A DNA stretch of 48,847 nt from Firmicutes bacterium HGW-Firmicutes-21. GTDB lineage: Bacteria; Bacillota; Clostridia; Oscillospirales; CAG-382. The position numbers and the translations under genes are program-made. The notes under the pieces are model-generated. The model did not search any database. It was not told the DNA's origin and saw only the letters and a list, made by a program, of their open reading frames with translations. Below, one piece after another: positions 1-9,264 of this stretch. The stretch is from contig PGZT01000003.1 of assembly GCA_002841455.1 (NCBI GenBank), positions 1 through 48,847 of the forward strand. Direction: 5' to 3'. Numbering within the stretch: position 1 is the first letter of the stretch; every line of letters begins with the position of its first letter.

Positions 1-74
1 GGAGCAGTTTAACACCACTCCGGATCATGTAGATTTATTTTAGGTTTTCTTTACCCCAACTATTGACATAGAGC
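1..74 (+). mobile_element. Right end of an insertion sequence (ISL3-like), cut by the window edge
   Basis: The minus strand read from 74 begins GGCTCTATGTCAATAGTTGG, which resembles the terminal inverted repeats of ISL3-family elements as I remember them; no alignment was run. A short open frame entering from the window edge stops at 41-43, about 30 bases before this putative end, as expected for the 3' end of a transposase. The rest of the element lies outside the window, so the family call is tentative. The element abuts the terminator of the ABC operon and explains why the contig could end here. Confidence 0.4.
2..43 (+). CDS. C-terminal fragment of a putative transposase
   Basis: An open frame enters from the left edge and ends at TAG 41-43. 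Only 13 residues are visible, ending TPDHVDLF. No domain can be recognised in so short a piece. The call rests only on its position just inside the putative insertion-sequence end at 74. It could equally be random sequence. Confidence 0.25.
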   Translation, partial: EQFNTTPDHVDLF

Positions 75-96
75 CGAAAAATAAAATGCTCCTCGC

Positions 97-133
97 AAAA
101 AATAATCCCCTTCCGATTAAACGGAGGGGGATT
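97..133 (-). terminator. Rho-independent terminator of the seven-gene ABC operon
   Basis: On the minus strand a 12-bp stem (arms at 133-122 and 115-104, one A-C mismatch, 6-base loop) is followed by a U-rich tract (102-97). It lies 19 bp past the stop codon of the last permease gene and closes the operon that begins near 12.6 kb. Confidence 0.85.
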
Positions 134-151
134 ACTGTGTTTTGTGCTGTT

Positions 152-1225
152 TTATCCTGTAATACCGCTTCGCTCAACGCCTTCGATAAGCGTTCTTTGA
201 GCGAACAGATATATTAAAACGAGCGGTGCAAGAATTAAAAGTCCGCAGGTGTTCCTAATCGCCGCTTCATAGGTCTCCTTTGAAGATTCCGATGTAGCAA
301 GCGAAGCCGGAATTGAAACTATGTTTGGTAACAGTACATTCTTTGTCTTGTCGGTAAAGAACAGCGAGGTGTAAAACATATCCGACCATTGCCATGAGAA
401 TGCAAACATAAATATTGTAACAAGCATAGGTATGGACATCGGCAGAATTATTCTGGCGAAGGTCTTTATTATACCGGCTCCGTCAACATAAGCAGCTTCC
501 TCAAGCTCATCAGGTACTCCGTTAAAGTACTGCCGCATTATGTAAATAAATAAGCCGTTCTTAAAAGCAAGACCCGTTATAGAAATTATTCCGAGAGGCC
601 AATAAGAATTAAGCAAATTATCAATTGCGGGCGTAGCTTCGGTCGAACCGAGCAGCTTCTTGATAAAGCCTACAATCCCCCAAATATCAAAATACCTGAA
701 CTTCATAAACATAGAAAGCTGTAATGTTTCATGCGGGATTATCATTGTGAGTATAACAAGCACAAAGATAATACCTTTGAAGCGGAACTTGAATTTTGAG
801 AATCCATAACCGATTATTGCGCAGGTAAGCATCTGACTCACGCCGCATAATACCGATAATGTTGCCGAATTGAACAACGCTTGAAAATATTTGTTGTCGT
901 TTATTATCGCTTTGTAGGTATCAAATGTCGGATACCTCGGTATCAGCTTAACCGTCTGGTCGACAAAATCCTCGGGGCTCATAAACGAGCCTGCTATTTT
1001 TGCGAAATAAGGAAACAGAATTACATAGGAGATACCAATCAGCAGTACCAGCCGGAAAATAATCCATATGAGCTGTTTACCGAAATAAGCGGTTAAATAC
1101 TTATATCTTAAACGCATTAAAAAAGGAGTTTTTTCCTGAGCCTTTATGCGTCTTATCGCTTCTTCCTTTTTCTGAAGCCGTTTAAGCTCCTTTTCTGCTT
1201 TCTTGTTAGAAACAGACATATTCAT
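152..1225 (-). CDS. Carbohydrate ABC transporter permease, MalG type (pair A)
   Basis: This is an inner-membrane permease subunit of a CUT1-type sugar importer. Of its 357 residues, the first 45 or so are a lysine/arginine-rich, probably cytoplasmic helix. A membrane segment at about 52-75, a periplasm-facing loop and further membrane segments follow. The ATPase-docking EAA loop is visible at 242-251 (EEAAYVDGAG), followed by the usual LPMSIPML. The length exceeds the family's usual 280 or so because of the N-terminal extension and an insertion around 185-205. It is the last gene of the operon, 15 bp after its MalF-type partner, with a GGGGGG-rich ribosome binding site. No ATPase is encoded nearby, so energy presumably comes from a shared MsmX/MsmK-type ATPase elsewhere (inference). 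The substrate is unknown. Confidence 0.9.
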   Translation of the reverse strand: MNMSVSNKKAEKELKRLQKKEEAIRRIKAQEKTPFLMRLRYKYLTAYFGKQLIWIIFRLVLLIGISYVILFPYFAKIAGSFMSPEDFVDQTVKLIPRYPTFDTYKAIINDNKYFQALFNSATLSVLCGVSQMLTCAIIGYGFSKFKFRFKGIIFVLVILTMIIPHETLQLSMFMKFRYFDIWGIVGFIKKLLGSTEATPAIDNLLNSYWPLGIISITGLAFKNGLFIYIMRQYFNGVPDELEEAAYVDGAGIIKTFARIILPMSIPMLVTIFMFAFSWQWSDMFYTSLFFTDKTKNVLLPNIVSIPASLATSESSKETYEAAIRNTCGLLILAPLVLIYLFAQRTLIEGVERSGITG

Positions 1226-1240
1226 AATTCTTCCCCCCTT

Positions 1241-2248
1241 TTATGTGTCGCGCTTTTGATAGAATACATACGCCGACATTATTCCGCCGATGACTAATAA
1301 AACAATTATAACTATCAGAAAGTATATCCATGACATTGCGGTAGCTCGAACATTTCCGTCGGTTTTACCATAAATTTCCGCTATGTATGTCATAACCGTG
1401 TTTGATTTTGATGTGAACGAGTCAATAACCGTATAAACCGTATTAACGAGTATCATCGGGCTTATCATCGGGAATGTAATCTTCCAAAATGTCTCCCAGG
1501 ACGAAGCTCCGTCAATATGACAGGATTCATATATCGCAGGTGAGATTGATTGCAGACCCGCAAGGAAGATAAGCATCTGAACACCCGATTTGTTTATAAT
1601 TCCATAAACATTTTGAACCATTTCGGTAACATAGGTTACCAATCCTTCTCCGACCTTCATACCGGCGAAGAACCTTGATACATCGACTGCGGAAATAATC
1701 TGGCTGCCTACATCGGTAGTGTTCATTCCTCCCTCGTTTAACGAGGTTACGCCTTCCATTGCCTGAGCTATGGCATTTTGATAATCGATAGACTCAATTA
1801 TTCCGGTTGAAACGATAACGGGAATAAAGAATATCGCTCTGAATACCGCTCTTCCCTTCATCTTCTGATTCAACAGCACCGCCATAAATAATGAAAATAT
1901 TACTATTGCCGGTATATTAAAGATTAAATCCTTAACGCTTGAAACCAAAATTTGATAAAACTTCGGATCGTCGAGCAGAGCATATCTGTAGTTATCCCAG
2001 CCGACAAACTCAAGAATGTAACCGCCGCCGCCCTGTATTTTTATTTTGTTAAATGAAAATACAAGTGATTCGTAAATCATCGGAAGATATATCAGAAAGA
2101 ATCCGATCAGAAACGGTGCGATAAACAGCCAGCCCATTCGTGCTTTCTGCTTTTGCAGGGAGATAGCCTTGCGTATCTTACCCTGCTTTTTCGGAGTTAA
2201 GGGTTTATCTCCGGCTTTCTTTACTTTTTTCTTAACTGCCTTATCCAA
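1241..2248 (-). CDS. Sugar ABC transporter permease, MalF type (pair A)
   Basis: This is the partner permease of the MalG-type protein just downstream. It has 335 residues: a basic N-terminus (1-37), a first membrane segment at about 40-60 and several more after residue 105. The EAA loop is degenerate (YESCHIDGA at about 240-248), but the following FPMISPM is retained. A roughly 60-residue insertion at about 152-215 between two membrane segments is unusual for the family and should face outside. The start codon is TTG with GGAGGAGGG about nine bases upstream. It lies 15 bp after the DUF5696-like gene. It is one of two MalF-type permeases in the operon, and the two differ clearly in sequence and length, so they are not a recent duplication. 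Confidence 0.9.
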   Translation of the reverse strand: MDKAVKKKVKKAGDKPLTPKKQGKIRKAISLQKQKARMGWLFIAPFLIGFFLIYLPMIYESLVFSFNKIKIQGGGGYILEFVGWDNYRYALLDDPKFYQILVSSVKDLIFNIPAIVIFSLFMAVLLNQKMKGRAVFRAIFFIPVIVSTGIIESIDYQNAIAQAMEGVTSLNEGGMNTTDVGSQIISAVDVSRFFAGMKVGEGLVTYVTEMVQNVYGIINKSGVQMLIFLAGLQSISPAIYESCHIDGASSWETFWKITFPMISPMILVNTVYTVIDSFTSKSNTVMTYIAEIYGKTDGNVRATAMSWIYFLIVIIVLLVIGGIMSAYVFYQKRDT

Positions 2249-2263
2249 CTTTTACCCTCCTCC

Positions 2264-5143
2264 TTATCCTATTTTCCCGTTGATATCGACTTTGATAAAG
2301 TCTTCTGCGGGAATCGTGAATGTCTCGTTTCCGATTGTAACGGTATAGTCCTTTAATAAGTAGTTTATCAAGAAGTATGTACCGTTCTCATAGGTAACTT
2401 TTACGACCTTATTTTGATTGTCAAGGAACATATGTGATACTATCGGGCACTGCTTTAAATCCTTGAACGCATTATTAAGCCTGTGGTAAGTATCTATCAT
2501 ATCCTTAACCCAGATGTTATACCTTACCGAATAATACTTCTCAAAAGGCTGATAATAATACTGCTTCAGCTCAGAGGTGTTCTCGTATGCTATAACAAAA
2601 TAGGGAGATGCACCGTTCTCGATTGATTTAAGCAGTGTATACCGGTAATCGCCTGCAAGGTTGATCGCTGTGCCGGCATATTCCTTATATCCATGCAGTA
2701 CCATGCCCATAAAGGGTATTGTTGCCGAGGAATACTTGTATCTGGAGTCGTCAAGCGGTATATCGAGTATATCGGTGGCATATTTAAGTGTGTATGCATT
2801 TCCACCCGATACCATTACCTTGCCGTTATCCTTTTGTATCTGGTCAAGCAGCTTGGTTACCAGCTTCTTTGAGTCCTCTCTGTGCAATGTATCCTTTGTG
2901 TTGAAGTCGGAGGATAGTGAATCTCCGAGTGAGGCAACCGAAATTGCTCCCACATTGTATTTTTTATACTCATTATATGTATTGGTATAAAAACGAGACA
3001 TTGCATTAGGTGAAATAATACCTAAACGAGAATAATTGTAGCCCTGGAATAGAGGGTCGTATACCTTTTGACCGGCAGGCCTCTCGTCAATGGTTTTTGT
3101 CATATCCTTTGAGGGATTAAAGCCATCGAATGCTTTTTTTGTCATTGCATAAGCAAACTCGAAATCAGGATAAATAGTAACCTCATTTTTGGAAGCATAA
3201 TCAAGTAGCTTATAGAATCCCTCGTCCCCGCCCAAAACATCCACAATATCCACACCGTTGGGGACCCGCGAGATCATACCGTCATTTGCCCAGCCCTTTA
3301 GCTTCACATTAACATTGCTGATACCGTTATCCTTAAGTAAATTAAGGATATCAATTGTATCGTCAAAGCTTGTCATCGAAATGGTTTTTGTAACAGGTAT
3401 ACCCAGTACCCTCTTCATGACCTCAAGAGCTCCGAGTGTCTCGATATAAAGAGGAATGTCCTCGGTTGTTATTTCAAGCTCGGTCAAAACTCCTTGTTTT
3501 ATCAGGTAATCCCTGTAAACATTCGCCATTCCCGAATAGGAAATGTCATCGGAAAGTATAAAATATCTAAGCTTGTAATCGCCCGTATATTTACGCTTTG
3601 ACTCCACCGTCCACATAGCTTCGGTCGATGAAGTGGCGGAAATACCACCGCTCAATACATATGAATCCTTAGGTCTTGGGTTGAACGAGGTATATACAGA
3701 GGTAAACATATGCAAGGCTCCACCGTTATCCACCGTTATATTTGCGAGTGAATCACCGCTTTCAATAACGGCAAGGTAGCCGATTTTAAGGTCGTGCATA
3801 ACCGTCTCAAGAGAAGTGGTTTCCTCACCTGTCTCCTCGTCAACTACCGTAATTTCTTCAATAGTTGAATATTGATCCTTGACTATTTCCACAACACCGA
3901 AAACAGGTAAACGCATAAGCTCCTTATTAGCACCGAGTATTTTATGGAATGCGTAATCCTGCCCGTACAGCGAGTTGGTGGTCTTGAATCCCACTCCCTT
4001 TATGTTTTCAAAATTGATCAATGCACCCGAACCGTCGGGTGTAAACACATATCCGCTGTTGTTTACATTACCGCTCCCCGCATAGGGTAGCAGCGTTACA
4101 TTGGACAGCTTATAGCTCGAGGAGTCGAAACGGATATTTCCCGCATTACATCTTACGGACAATCCCATTTCATCGATTGTATACTCGAGAGCAAGCTTAA
4201 ACAACGGAGGTGCTTTATCATTGGATGTATAATCGGTCTCCGCATGGTCGGTATCCAGCTGTTCAAACGAATAATTTGTGTACAGCTTAACCATCTTCTC
4301 AAGTCTCATAAGCTCCTTGGGAGTAATATGGGGCTCGCAGACATAAACAGGAAACTTCTCACTGATAGGATAGGTATTAAGCATTTCCACAACAGTCTTT
4401 TTAGTTAAGTTGGTATCACTGGGGTCCTTCAATTGATAGAACGCCATAAACTGCCTGTTGTCTCTTGCCACAGGAGAATTTGCCAATATCTGATCTCTCA
4501 GCTCCTCAAGCTTCTCCGATCTGATAAGTCGAGGTACGAGGTATTCAATTTCCTCGCGTCCCAATGTGTATTCAATTCTAATGCCGCTTCTTATCGCTTT
4601 TATTACTATTTGATCGTTTTTAGCCGCATCGACAAATGATTCAAAGCTTGCAGAGGTATCATTCTCTGAATAATCGACAATGACCTGCGAATACAGTTTG
4701 CTTTTAATCGAATCGGTTGTCTTTGTACCGGTTGAGGACTGGCTGGAACCTATGTTATACGGGTTTGTAGAAAAGTAACCTATATATTTATAAATTCCGT
4801 CGGCATCCAGCTCATATTCCCCGTCGTCGTTGGGTTCCGTGAGCTGTAATATAACAACCTCGGCGGTCAGCGAATCAACATATAACGCATAACCGTCCTT
4901 GACAAGCATACAGACCATCGGCGAAATTAATTCGTTGCCTTTGATTCTGTCATTGATTGACTTAAAGCCGGTCGACATATATGCCGGAGTCAGAGCCTTC
5001 CAGATGTCTTCCTCGTCTATGCTCTCCAAGGCGGATGACGCAGCACCGGATTCCTCGGCAAAAACATCGAGTGACATTACCGGGACAAGTATTGTCAGAC
5101 ATATAAGAAGTGCCGTCAGCTTTTTAAATAAATCTTTTTTCAT
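2264..5143 (-). CDS. Large secreted DUF5696-like protein
   Basis: I recognise this as resembling the DUF5696 proteins found beside sugar ABC permeases in Clostridia and Paenibacillus; the match is from memory. It has 959 residues. The start at 5143 gives a clean signal peptide (MKKDLFKK, then a hydrophobic stretch, ending near VFAEES) and an AGAGGAG site eight bases upstream; a GTG nine bases further upstream overlaps that site. There is no lipobox cysteine. The middle is beta-rich. The region at about 580-900 has alternating strand/helix character and acidic residues (YPDFEFAY, GDSLSSDFN) that recall a TIM-barrel glycosidase, but no catalytic pair can be assigned. Position between two permease pairs suggests it works on the imported substrate outside the cell (inference). 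Confidence 0.75.
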   Translation of the reverse strand: MKKDLFKKLTALLICLTILVPVMSLDVFAEESGAASSALESIDEEDIWKALTPAYMSTGFKSINDRIKGNELISPMVCMLVKDGYALYVDSLTAEVVILQLTEPNDDGEYELDADGIYKYIGYFSTNPYNIGSSQSSTGTKTTDSIKSKLYSQVIVDYSENDTSASFESFVDAAKNDQIVIKAIRSGIRIEYTLGREEIEYLVPRLIRSEKLEELRDQILANSPVARDNRQFMAFYQLKDPSDTNLTKKTVVEMLNTYPISEKFPVYVCEPHITPKELMRLEKMVKLYTNYSFEQLDTDHAETDYTSNDKAPPLFKLALEYTIDEMGLSVRCNAGNIRFDSSSYKLSNVTLLPYAGSGNVNNSGYVFTPDGSGALINFENIKGVGFKTTNSLYGQDYAFHKILGANKELMRLPVFGVVEIVKDQYSTIEEITVVDEETGEETTSLETVMHDLKIGYLAVIESGDSLANITVDNGGALHMFTSVYTSFNPRPKDSYVLSGGISATSSTEAMWTVESKRKYTGDYKLRYFILSDDISYSGMANVYRDYLIKQGVLTELEITTEDIPLYIETLGALEVMKRVLGIPVTKTISMTSFDDTIDILNLLKDNGISNVNVKLKGWANDGMISRVPNGVDIVDVLGGDEGFYKLLDYASKNEVTIYPDFEFAYAMTKKAFDGFNPSKDMTKTIDERPAGQKVYDPLFQGYNYSRLGIISPNAMSRFYTNTYNEYKKYNVGAISVASLGDSLSSDFNTKDTLHREDSKKLVTKLLDQIQKDNGKVMVSGGNAYTLKYATDILDIPLDDSRYKYSSATIPFMGMVLHGYKEYAGTAINLAGDYRYTLLKSIENGASPYFVIAYENTSELKQYYYQPFEKYYSVRYNIWVKDMIDTYHRLNNAFKDLKQCPIVSHMFLDNQNKVVKVTYENGTYFLINYLLKDYTVTIGNETFTIPAEDFIKVDINGKIG

Positions 5144-5158
5144 GTTTGACACTCCTCT

Positions 5159-7369
5159 CTAAGTCCAGTATCGGTATTTCAACTCAACGAATATATTATA
5201 TCCGAAGGTAAATACCTTAGTTAAAAGATATGAGAACAATACGCCGATAAACATTATAAAGGCAACACCTATAATTGTTCCTATGGTTGTTAAAATATTC
5301 TTTCCGAGTGTATAATCGTGAATAACCATCATCGCAAAGAATATCAGCAATCCTAACCATGTAAACGCCATTGTGCCTATCATTACTAAAATGGGAATCT
5401 CGTCACCGATTACGAAGTTTGACAGAATAACTGTCGGGAATATCAATAAAGGAACCGGAACGATGGCATAGCACGATGCGATATATACATCCTTAAAGGT
5501 TCCCTCGCCGTCAAACAGGGTTGTAAGACACCAGTTAGCTATAGCCCAGAGGAACAACGGAAGCACTACGGAAAATATCTCAAATATATATGAGCTTCCG
5601 TATGGGTTCTGATCTGCCAGGTATCCCTGCCCCATTGACTGGTATAGGAATACAAAAACCGTCAGTCCCAGCCAGAAGGTACCTCCCCTGACCGACCCTC
5701 GATTCTCGTGCTTTAAATCCCAGAATCCGTCGAACGGATGGAAGATGACATGAAAACCGTATAAAATCTCAGAAGCGAAGGTGCGTTTCTTCGTCAGCTT
5801 CTGCCCTTTTTTGTTATATGTGTTAACAAACTTGAAGAACTTGCTCAACAGAATAATTAAAAGGACTACGATTAACGGCACTACCCAAACATTATTCTCT
5901 ATCCATTCCTTGCGGTACATACCGTATGCCATTGAATAGTTCTTCGTATCATATGCATTCTTGAAGTATTGCATTGCCGCAAGATATTCACCGTCACGAT
6001 ACAGGCTCTGTCCGATTCCTACATATGCACTGTCATAGTTATTGTTATATTGGAGAATGCTTATATAGTAATCAACGGCAGCTTCGTAATTCTTATCCTC
6101 GATGTTTTGAATAGCAGACGCAATTAGGTCGCCGTATGCGGTTCTCTTATAAACCGTAATCGAGCTTGAGGCTCTGTCAAGAAGTAAAATGTTCGAGCCT
6201 TGATATGTAATAGCCGCAAGTGATTGATTATTACCTATCTGATCACCGAAATCGCCGAATACATAGAGCAGGTTTCCGTTGCTGTCATAAGTAAATATTT
6301 TGCTACGCTTACTGTCTATTATACTCCAGGTGTTGTTTGGCCCGAGCGCTACATCAACGATTGTAGAAGGTCCGTTAATAGGAAACTCCGGAGTCGGTCT
6401 CATATTGACCTTAACCTCGCCGGAAGGCGGCCAGAATCCGTTACGGTTCATTACATCGCTTCCGTTGGGGTTCAGCTTTTTAACGGGAGCGTAATCACCC
6501 GATTTTGATTTGCCTCGAATTGCCGCTAAAACATCTTCGGCATCTATCGAAGCGGTGGTTACATAAAGGAATCCATCCTTGTCGATTGTAAGGTTGTTAT
6601 ACTCCGTGGGAACATACTGTATGCTCTTTGCTTTTTGCTCATATGTCTGGAATCTGCGCCAGAACAGCTCAATCGCACTGTATGTAACCTTCTGAGGTCC
6701 TATAAATCCGTTAAAGGAGCCGTCTCGGTTAAGAGAAATTACTCCGTAATGGGTTGTTGAGGAAACTACATATACACGACCCGCTCTGTCCGCCGCTACA
6801 GCTACGGGCTTATAAATGCTGTTGTCGGGCATAACATCACTGGAAGGCTCCGGGACTATATCCACGAAATTACCCAGCTTGTCAAAGACAACGATTCTTG
6901 ATTTCTCGGTATCCGCAACATATATCTCGCTGTCGGTAACAAATACACCCTTCGGTCCGCTGAGTACATCGGGAATTCCGTTATTATTGGTAAATGTACT
7001 GATAATAAGCCGGATATTGTAATTCTCATCTAAACCGACTATGCGGTTGTTGCCTGAATCGGCGATATAAACATGCTCTAAATCGTCAACATATATGTCC
7101 ATCGGGCCGTTGAGATCCAGCATATCCGTAAACTCGTACTTCTGCCTTGTTATTTCACTCGCACCGTTGTTATACGAATACTTGATTGATCTTGAATCAA
7201 TAACGGTAAGAGGAACATATGCATCCGGGCTCCGCTGCATCCAGCCGTATACATCATATGTATAGGTTGTATAGGGAACGATTGCAACCGCACTGAAAAT
7301 GCTTCCGGATAGCAATATAAAACATATTGTAAGAAGTACAATTCTAATAAGCTTGGTTTTGTTTCTCAT
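5159..7369 (-). CDS. NHL-repeat / TPR / Yip1-domain membrane protein
   Basis: This is a 736-residue modular membrane protein. A membrane anchor lies at about 8-30. An extracytoplasmic beta-propeller of NHL-type repeats spans about 85-400 (YIADSGNNRIVGLDE, VTDSEIYVADTEKSRIVVFD and similar). Two TPR-like helix pairs follow at about 416-480 (NYEAAVDYYISIL, GEYLAAMQYFKNA), then a membrane segment at about 493-513. A C-terminal Yip1-type domain from about 545 has around five membrane helices (FHPFDGFWDLKHENRGS at its start). Propellers and TPRs usually bind proteins or glycans, so a scaffold or sensor role for the transporter is plausible, but I know of no experimental function. It lies 17 bp after a permease and 6 bp before the start region of the DUF5696-like gene, with AAAGGAG as ribosome binding site. 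Confidence 0.85.
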   Translation of the reverse strand: MRNKTKLIRIVLLTICFILLSGSIFSAVAIVPYTTYTYDVYGWMQRSPDAYVPLTVIDSRSIKYSYNNGASEITRQKYEFTDMLDLNGPMDIYVDDLEHVYIADSGNNRIVGLDENYNIRLIISTFTNNNGIPDVLSGPKGVFVTDSEIYVADTEKSRIVVFDKLGNFVDIVPEPSSDVMPDNSIYKPVAVAADRAGRVYVVSSTTHYGVISLNRDGSFNGFIGPQKVTYSAIELFWRRFQTYEQKAKSIQYVPTEYNNLTIDKDGFLYVTTASIDAEDVLAAIRGKSKSGDYAPVKKLNPNGSDVMNRNGFWPPSGEVKVNMRPTPEFPINGPSTIVDVALGPNNTWSIIDSKRSKIFTYDSNGNLLYVFGDFGDQIGNNQSLAAITYQGSNILLLDRASSSITVYKRTAYGDLIASAIQNIEDKNYEAAVDYYISILQYNNNYDSAYVGIGQSLYRDGEYLAAMQYFKNAYDTKNYSMAYGMYRKEWIENNVWVVPLIVVLLIILLSKFFKFVNTYNKKGQKLTKKRTFASEILYGFHVIFHPFDGFWDLKHENRGSVRGGTFWLGLTVFVFLYQSMGQGYLADQNPYGSSYIFEIFSVVLPLFLWAIANWCLTTLFDGEGTFKDVYIASCYAIVPVPLLIFPTVILSNFVIGDEIPILVMIGTMAFTWLGLLIFFAMMVIHDYTLGKNILTTIGTIIGVAFIMFIGVLFSYLLTKVFTFGYNIFVELKYRYWT

Positions 7370-7386
7370 TTATCATACTCCTTTCG

Positions 7387-8307
7387 TTAATCCTTCATTC
7401 CGGATGTTGACATCGTCTGGATAACATTGCTCTGTGCTACAATAAATACCGTAATCGGAACAATCATCATAACAACCGTGGAAGCGGCTCCTACACCCGA
7501 ACGGGCTATACCGGAGGTTACGAGCTGACTTATTGCGTAGTTAAAGGTCTTTAGCTGCTCGCTGTATATGTACATATTCGCACCCGTATTCCAAAGATCC
7601 CTGAAGGCGAATATAACAAGTGTTACCCAAGCGGGTTTTACCATCGGCATCGCTATTTTCCAGAAAATCTTGTTCTCGTTCGCGCCCTCAAGCCTTGCGC
7701 TCTCGAGTACCGCGTTGGTAACATTTGTCTCCATAAACTGCTTCATTAAATAAAGACCGAATGTGGTACAAAATGCGGGTACGATAATTGCAAGATATGT
7801 GTCAACCCAGCCTAACAATGACATTGTGATGAAGTTGGTAATGCCGGTTACGGTTGCGTTGAACATCAACGAATAAATAATAATACTGAACAAAAACTTT
7901 CTGCCTGGGAATGCAATTTTTGCGATTGCATATGCCGCATATGACGAGAACAATACATTTCCTGTTGTTCCCACTACCGAAATAAGCACTGTATTGAAAA
8001 TGTATCTTGAGAACGGTACCCACGAGCTGCCCATAAGTCGGAACAGATCCCTAAAGTTCTTCATGGTTGGGTTTACAACGAAGAATCGGGGCGGGAACAC
8101 CCATAACTCGTCAAGCGGTTTTAAAGACTGTGCGACAGCGTATACCATCGGTAAGACCATTATTGTTGCAACGATACCGAGCAATATGTATATACCGACA
8201 TCGCCGCCCGCCGAGCGGGTTACCGAACGCTTGAAAGCGTTATGTCCCTTGTTCTTCTGTCTTTGCTCCCAATAAGCTCTGAGCTTTGCGGTTATCTTTG
8301 AAATCAT
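7387..8307 (-). CDS. Carbohydrate ABC transporter permease, MalG type (pair B)
   Basis: This is the second MalG-type permease of the operon, with 306 residues, close to family size. A basic N-terminus is followed by about six membrane segments. The EAA loop at 199-210 (AVLESARLEGAN) is followed by IAMPMVKPAW, the usual ATPase contact region. Its GGTGGG ribosome binding site lies inside the last codons of the preceding MalF-type gene. The two genes are only 3 bp apart, so translation is probably coupled and the two proteins likely form a heterodimer. The substrate is unknown. Confidence 0.92.
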   Translation of the reverse strand: MISKITAKLRAYWEQRQKNKGHNAFKRSVTRSAGGDVGIYILLGIVATIMVLPMVYAVAQSLKPLDELWVFPPRFFVVNPTMKNFRDLFRLMGSSWVPFSRYIFNTVLISVVGTTGNVLFSSYAAYAIAKIAFPGRKFLFSIIIYSLMFNATVTGITNFITMSLLGWVDTYLAIIVPAFCTTFGLYLMKQFMETNVTNAVLESARLEGANENKIFWKIAMPMVKPAWVTLVIFAFRDLWNTGANMYIYSEQLKTFNYAISQLVTSGIARSGVGAASTVVMMIVPITVFIVAQSNVIQTMSTSGMKD

Positions 8308-8310
8308 ATA

Positions 8311-9246
8311 TTATGAACCCACCTTTCTCAGCATTTTGGTTACCAAAAGGTTAGCTCCTATCATCATAAAGAACAATATAGTTGCTATTGCGGAGGCGTA
8401 TCCCATTTCAAAACGAGCTCCTCCGTAGTCATCCAAATGATGCATTATCGTATGCGCAACATAGTTCGGGCTGGGGAAACCGACAAGTGCCGTAATATGT
8501 CCTCCGAATCCGAAGGAACCCGTTATAGCAAGTATGGCACCGAGCATCATCTGAGGACGCATTGTGGGAAGAGTTATAAACCATAGCTCCTGCCACCTAT
8601 TCTTTACACCATCAACGGCACCTGCCTCGTAGAGCTCCTGATTTACAACCTGGAAGCCTGCGATGAAGGTAAGGAAGGATGCGCCGAGCGAGGTCCACAG
8701 AGCAACCGCTACTATAAGCCCGAATATGTACTTCTCATCCTGAAACCATAAAATCGGTTTGGGTATTAAATTCAGCTTCAAGAGCCATGCATTTGCGAAG
8801 CCGTATTGGTCGGATGAAAAGAAGATGTTCCAAATAAGATAAACACTGCCCGAAATCGACGGTGCGTAGAACATAACCGTAACAATCGCACGAATTTTCG
8901 GTCTTAGCTCATTTATGAACCATGCGAAGAACAAGCTTAAAAGATACGAACCCGGTCCCGTTATCGAAGCGAAAACGAGTGTATTTTTTATAGCAAGCAG
9001 GAAAATATCATCATCCAGGAGGAGACGAATATAATTATCGAAGTAAATTAATGTAGGAAACTCCAACAGGTTGAAGGTTGTAAAGCTGAGTATTACCGAT
9101 AAAAGCACCGGAACTACCGTAAATATGAAGAATAACAGGAAGAAGGGAAGAATCATTACATAGCCTACCCAGTTTTTCTTCATTTCTATTATTGTCCATC
9201 TTGCTTTTGAAATGTCGCTTCTTATTATCGCTTTTTCTTTTGGCAT
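8311..9246 (-). CDS. Sugar ABC transporter permease, MalF type (pair B)
   Basis: This 311-residue permease has about six membrane segments; the first is at about 28-55. The EAA loop at 204-213 (ELYEAGAVDG) is followed by ITLPTMRPQM. It has the ordinary size and layout of CUT1 MalF-like proteins without the extended first domain. It follows the solute-binding protein gene by 18 bp and has a GGGGGGAG ribosome binding site. Adjacency to the binding protein suggests that pair B is the primary partner of that protein. Whether pair A also docks the same binding protein is an open question. Confidence 0.92.
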   Translation of the reverse strand: MPKEKAIIRSDISKARWTIIEMKKNWVGYVMILPFFLLFFIFTVVPVLLSVILSFTTFNLLEFPTLIYFDNYIRLLLDDDIFLLAIKNTLVFASITGPGSYLLSLFFAWFINELRPKIRAIVTVMFYAPSISGSVYLIWNIFFSSDQYGFANAWLLKLNLIPKPILWFQDEKYIFGLIVAVALWTSLGASFLTFIAGFQVVNQELYEAGAVDGVKNRWQELWFITLPTMRPQMMLGAILAITGSFGFGGHITALVGFPSPNYVAHTIMHHLDDYGGARFEMGYASAIATILFFMMIGANLLVTKMLRKVGS

Positions 9247-9264
9247 TGTGTATCTCCCCCCTTT

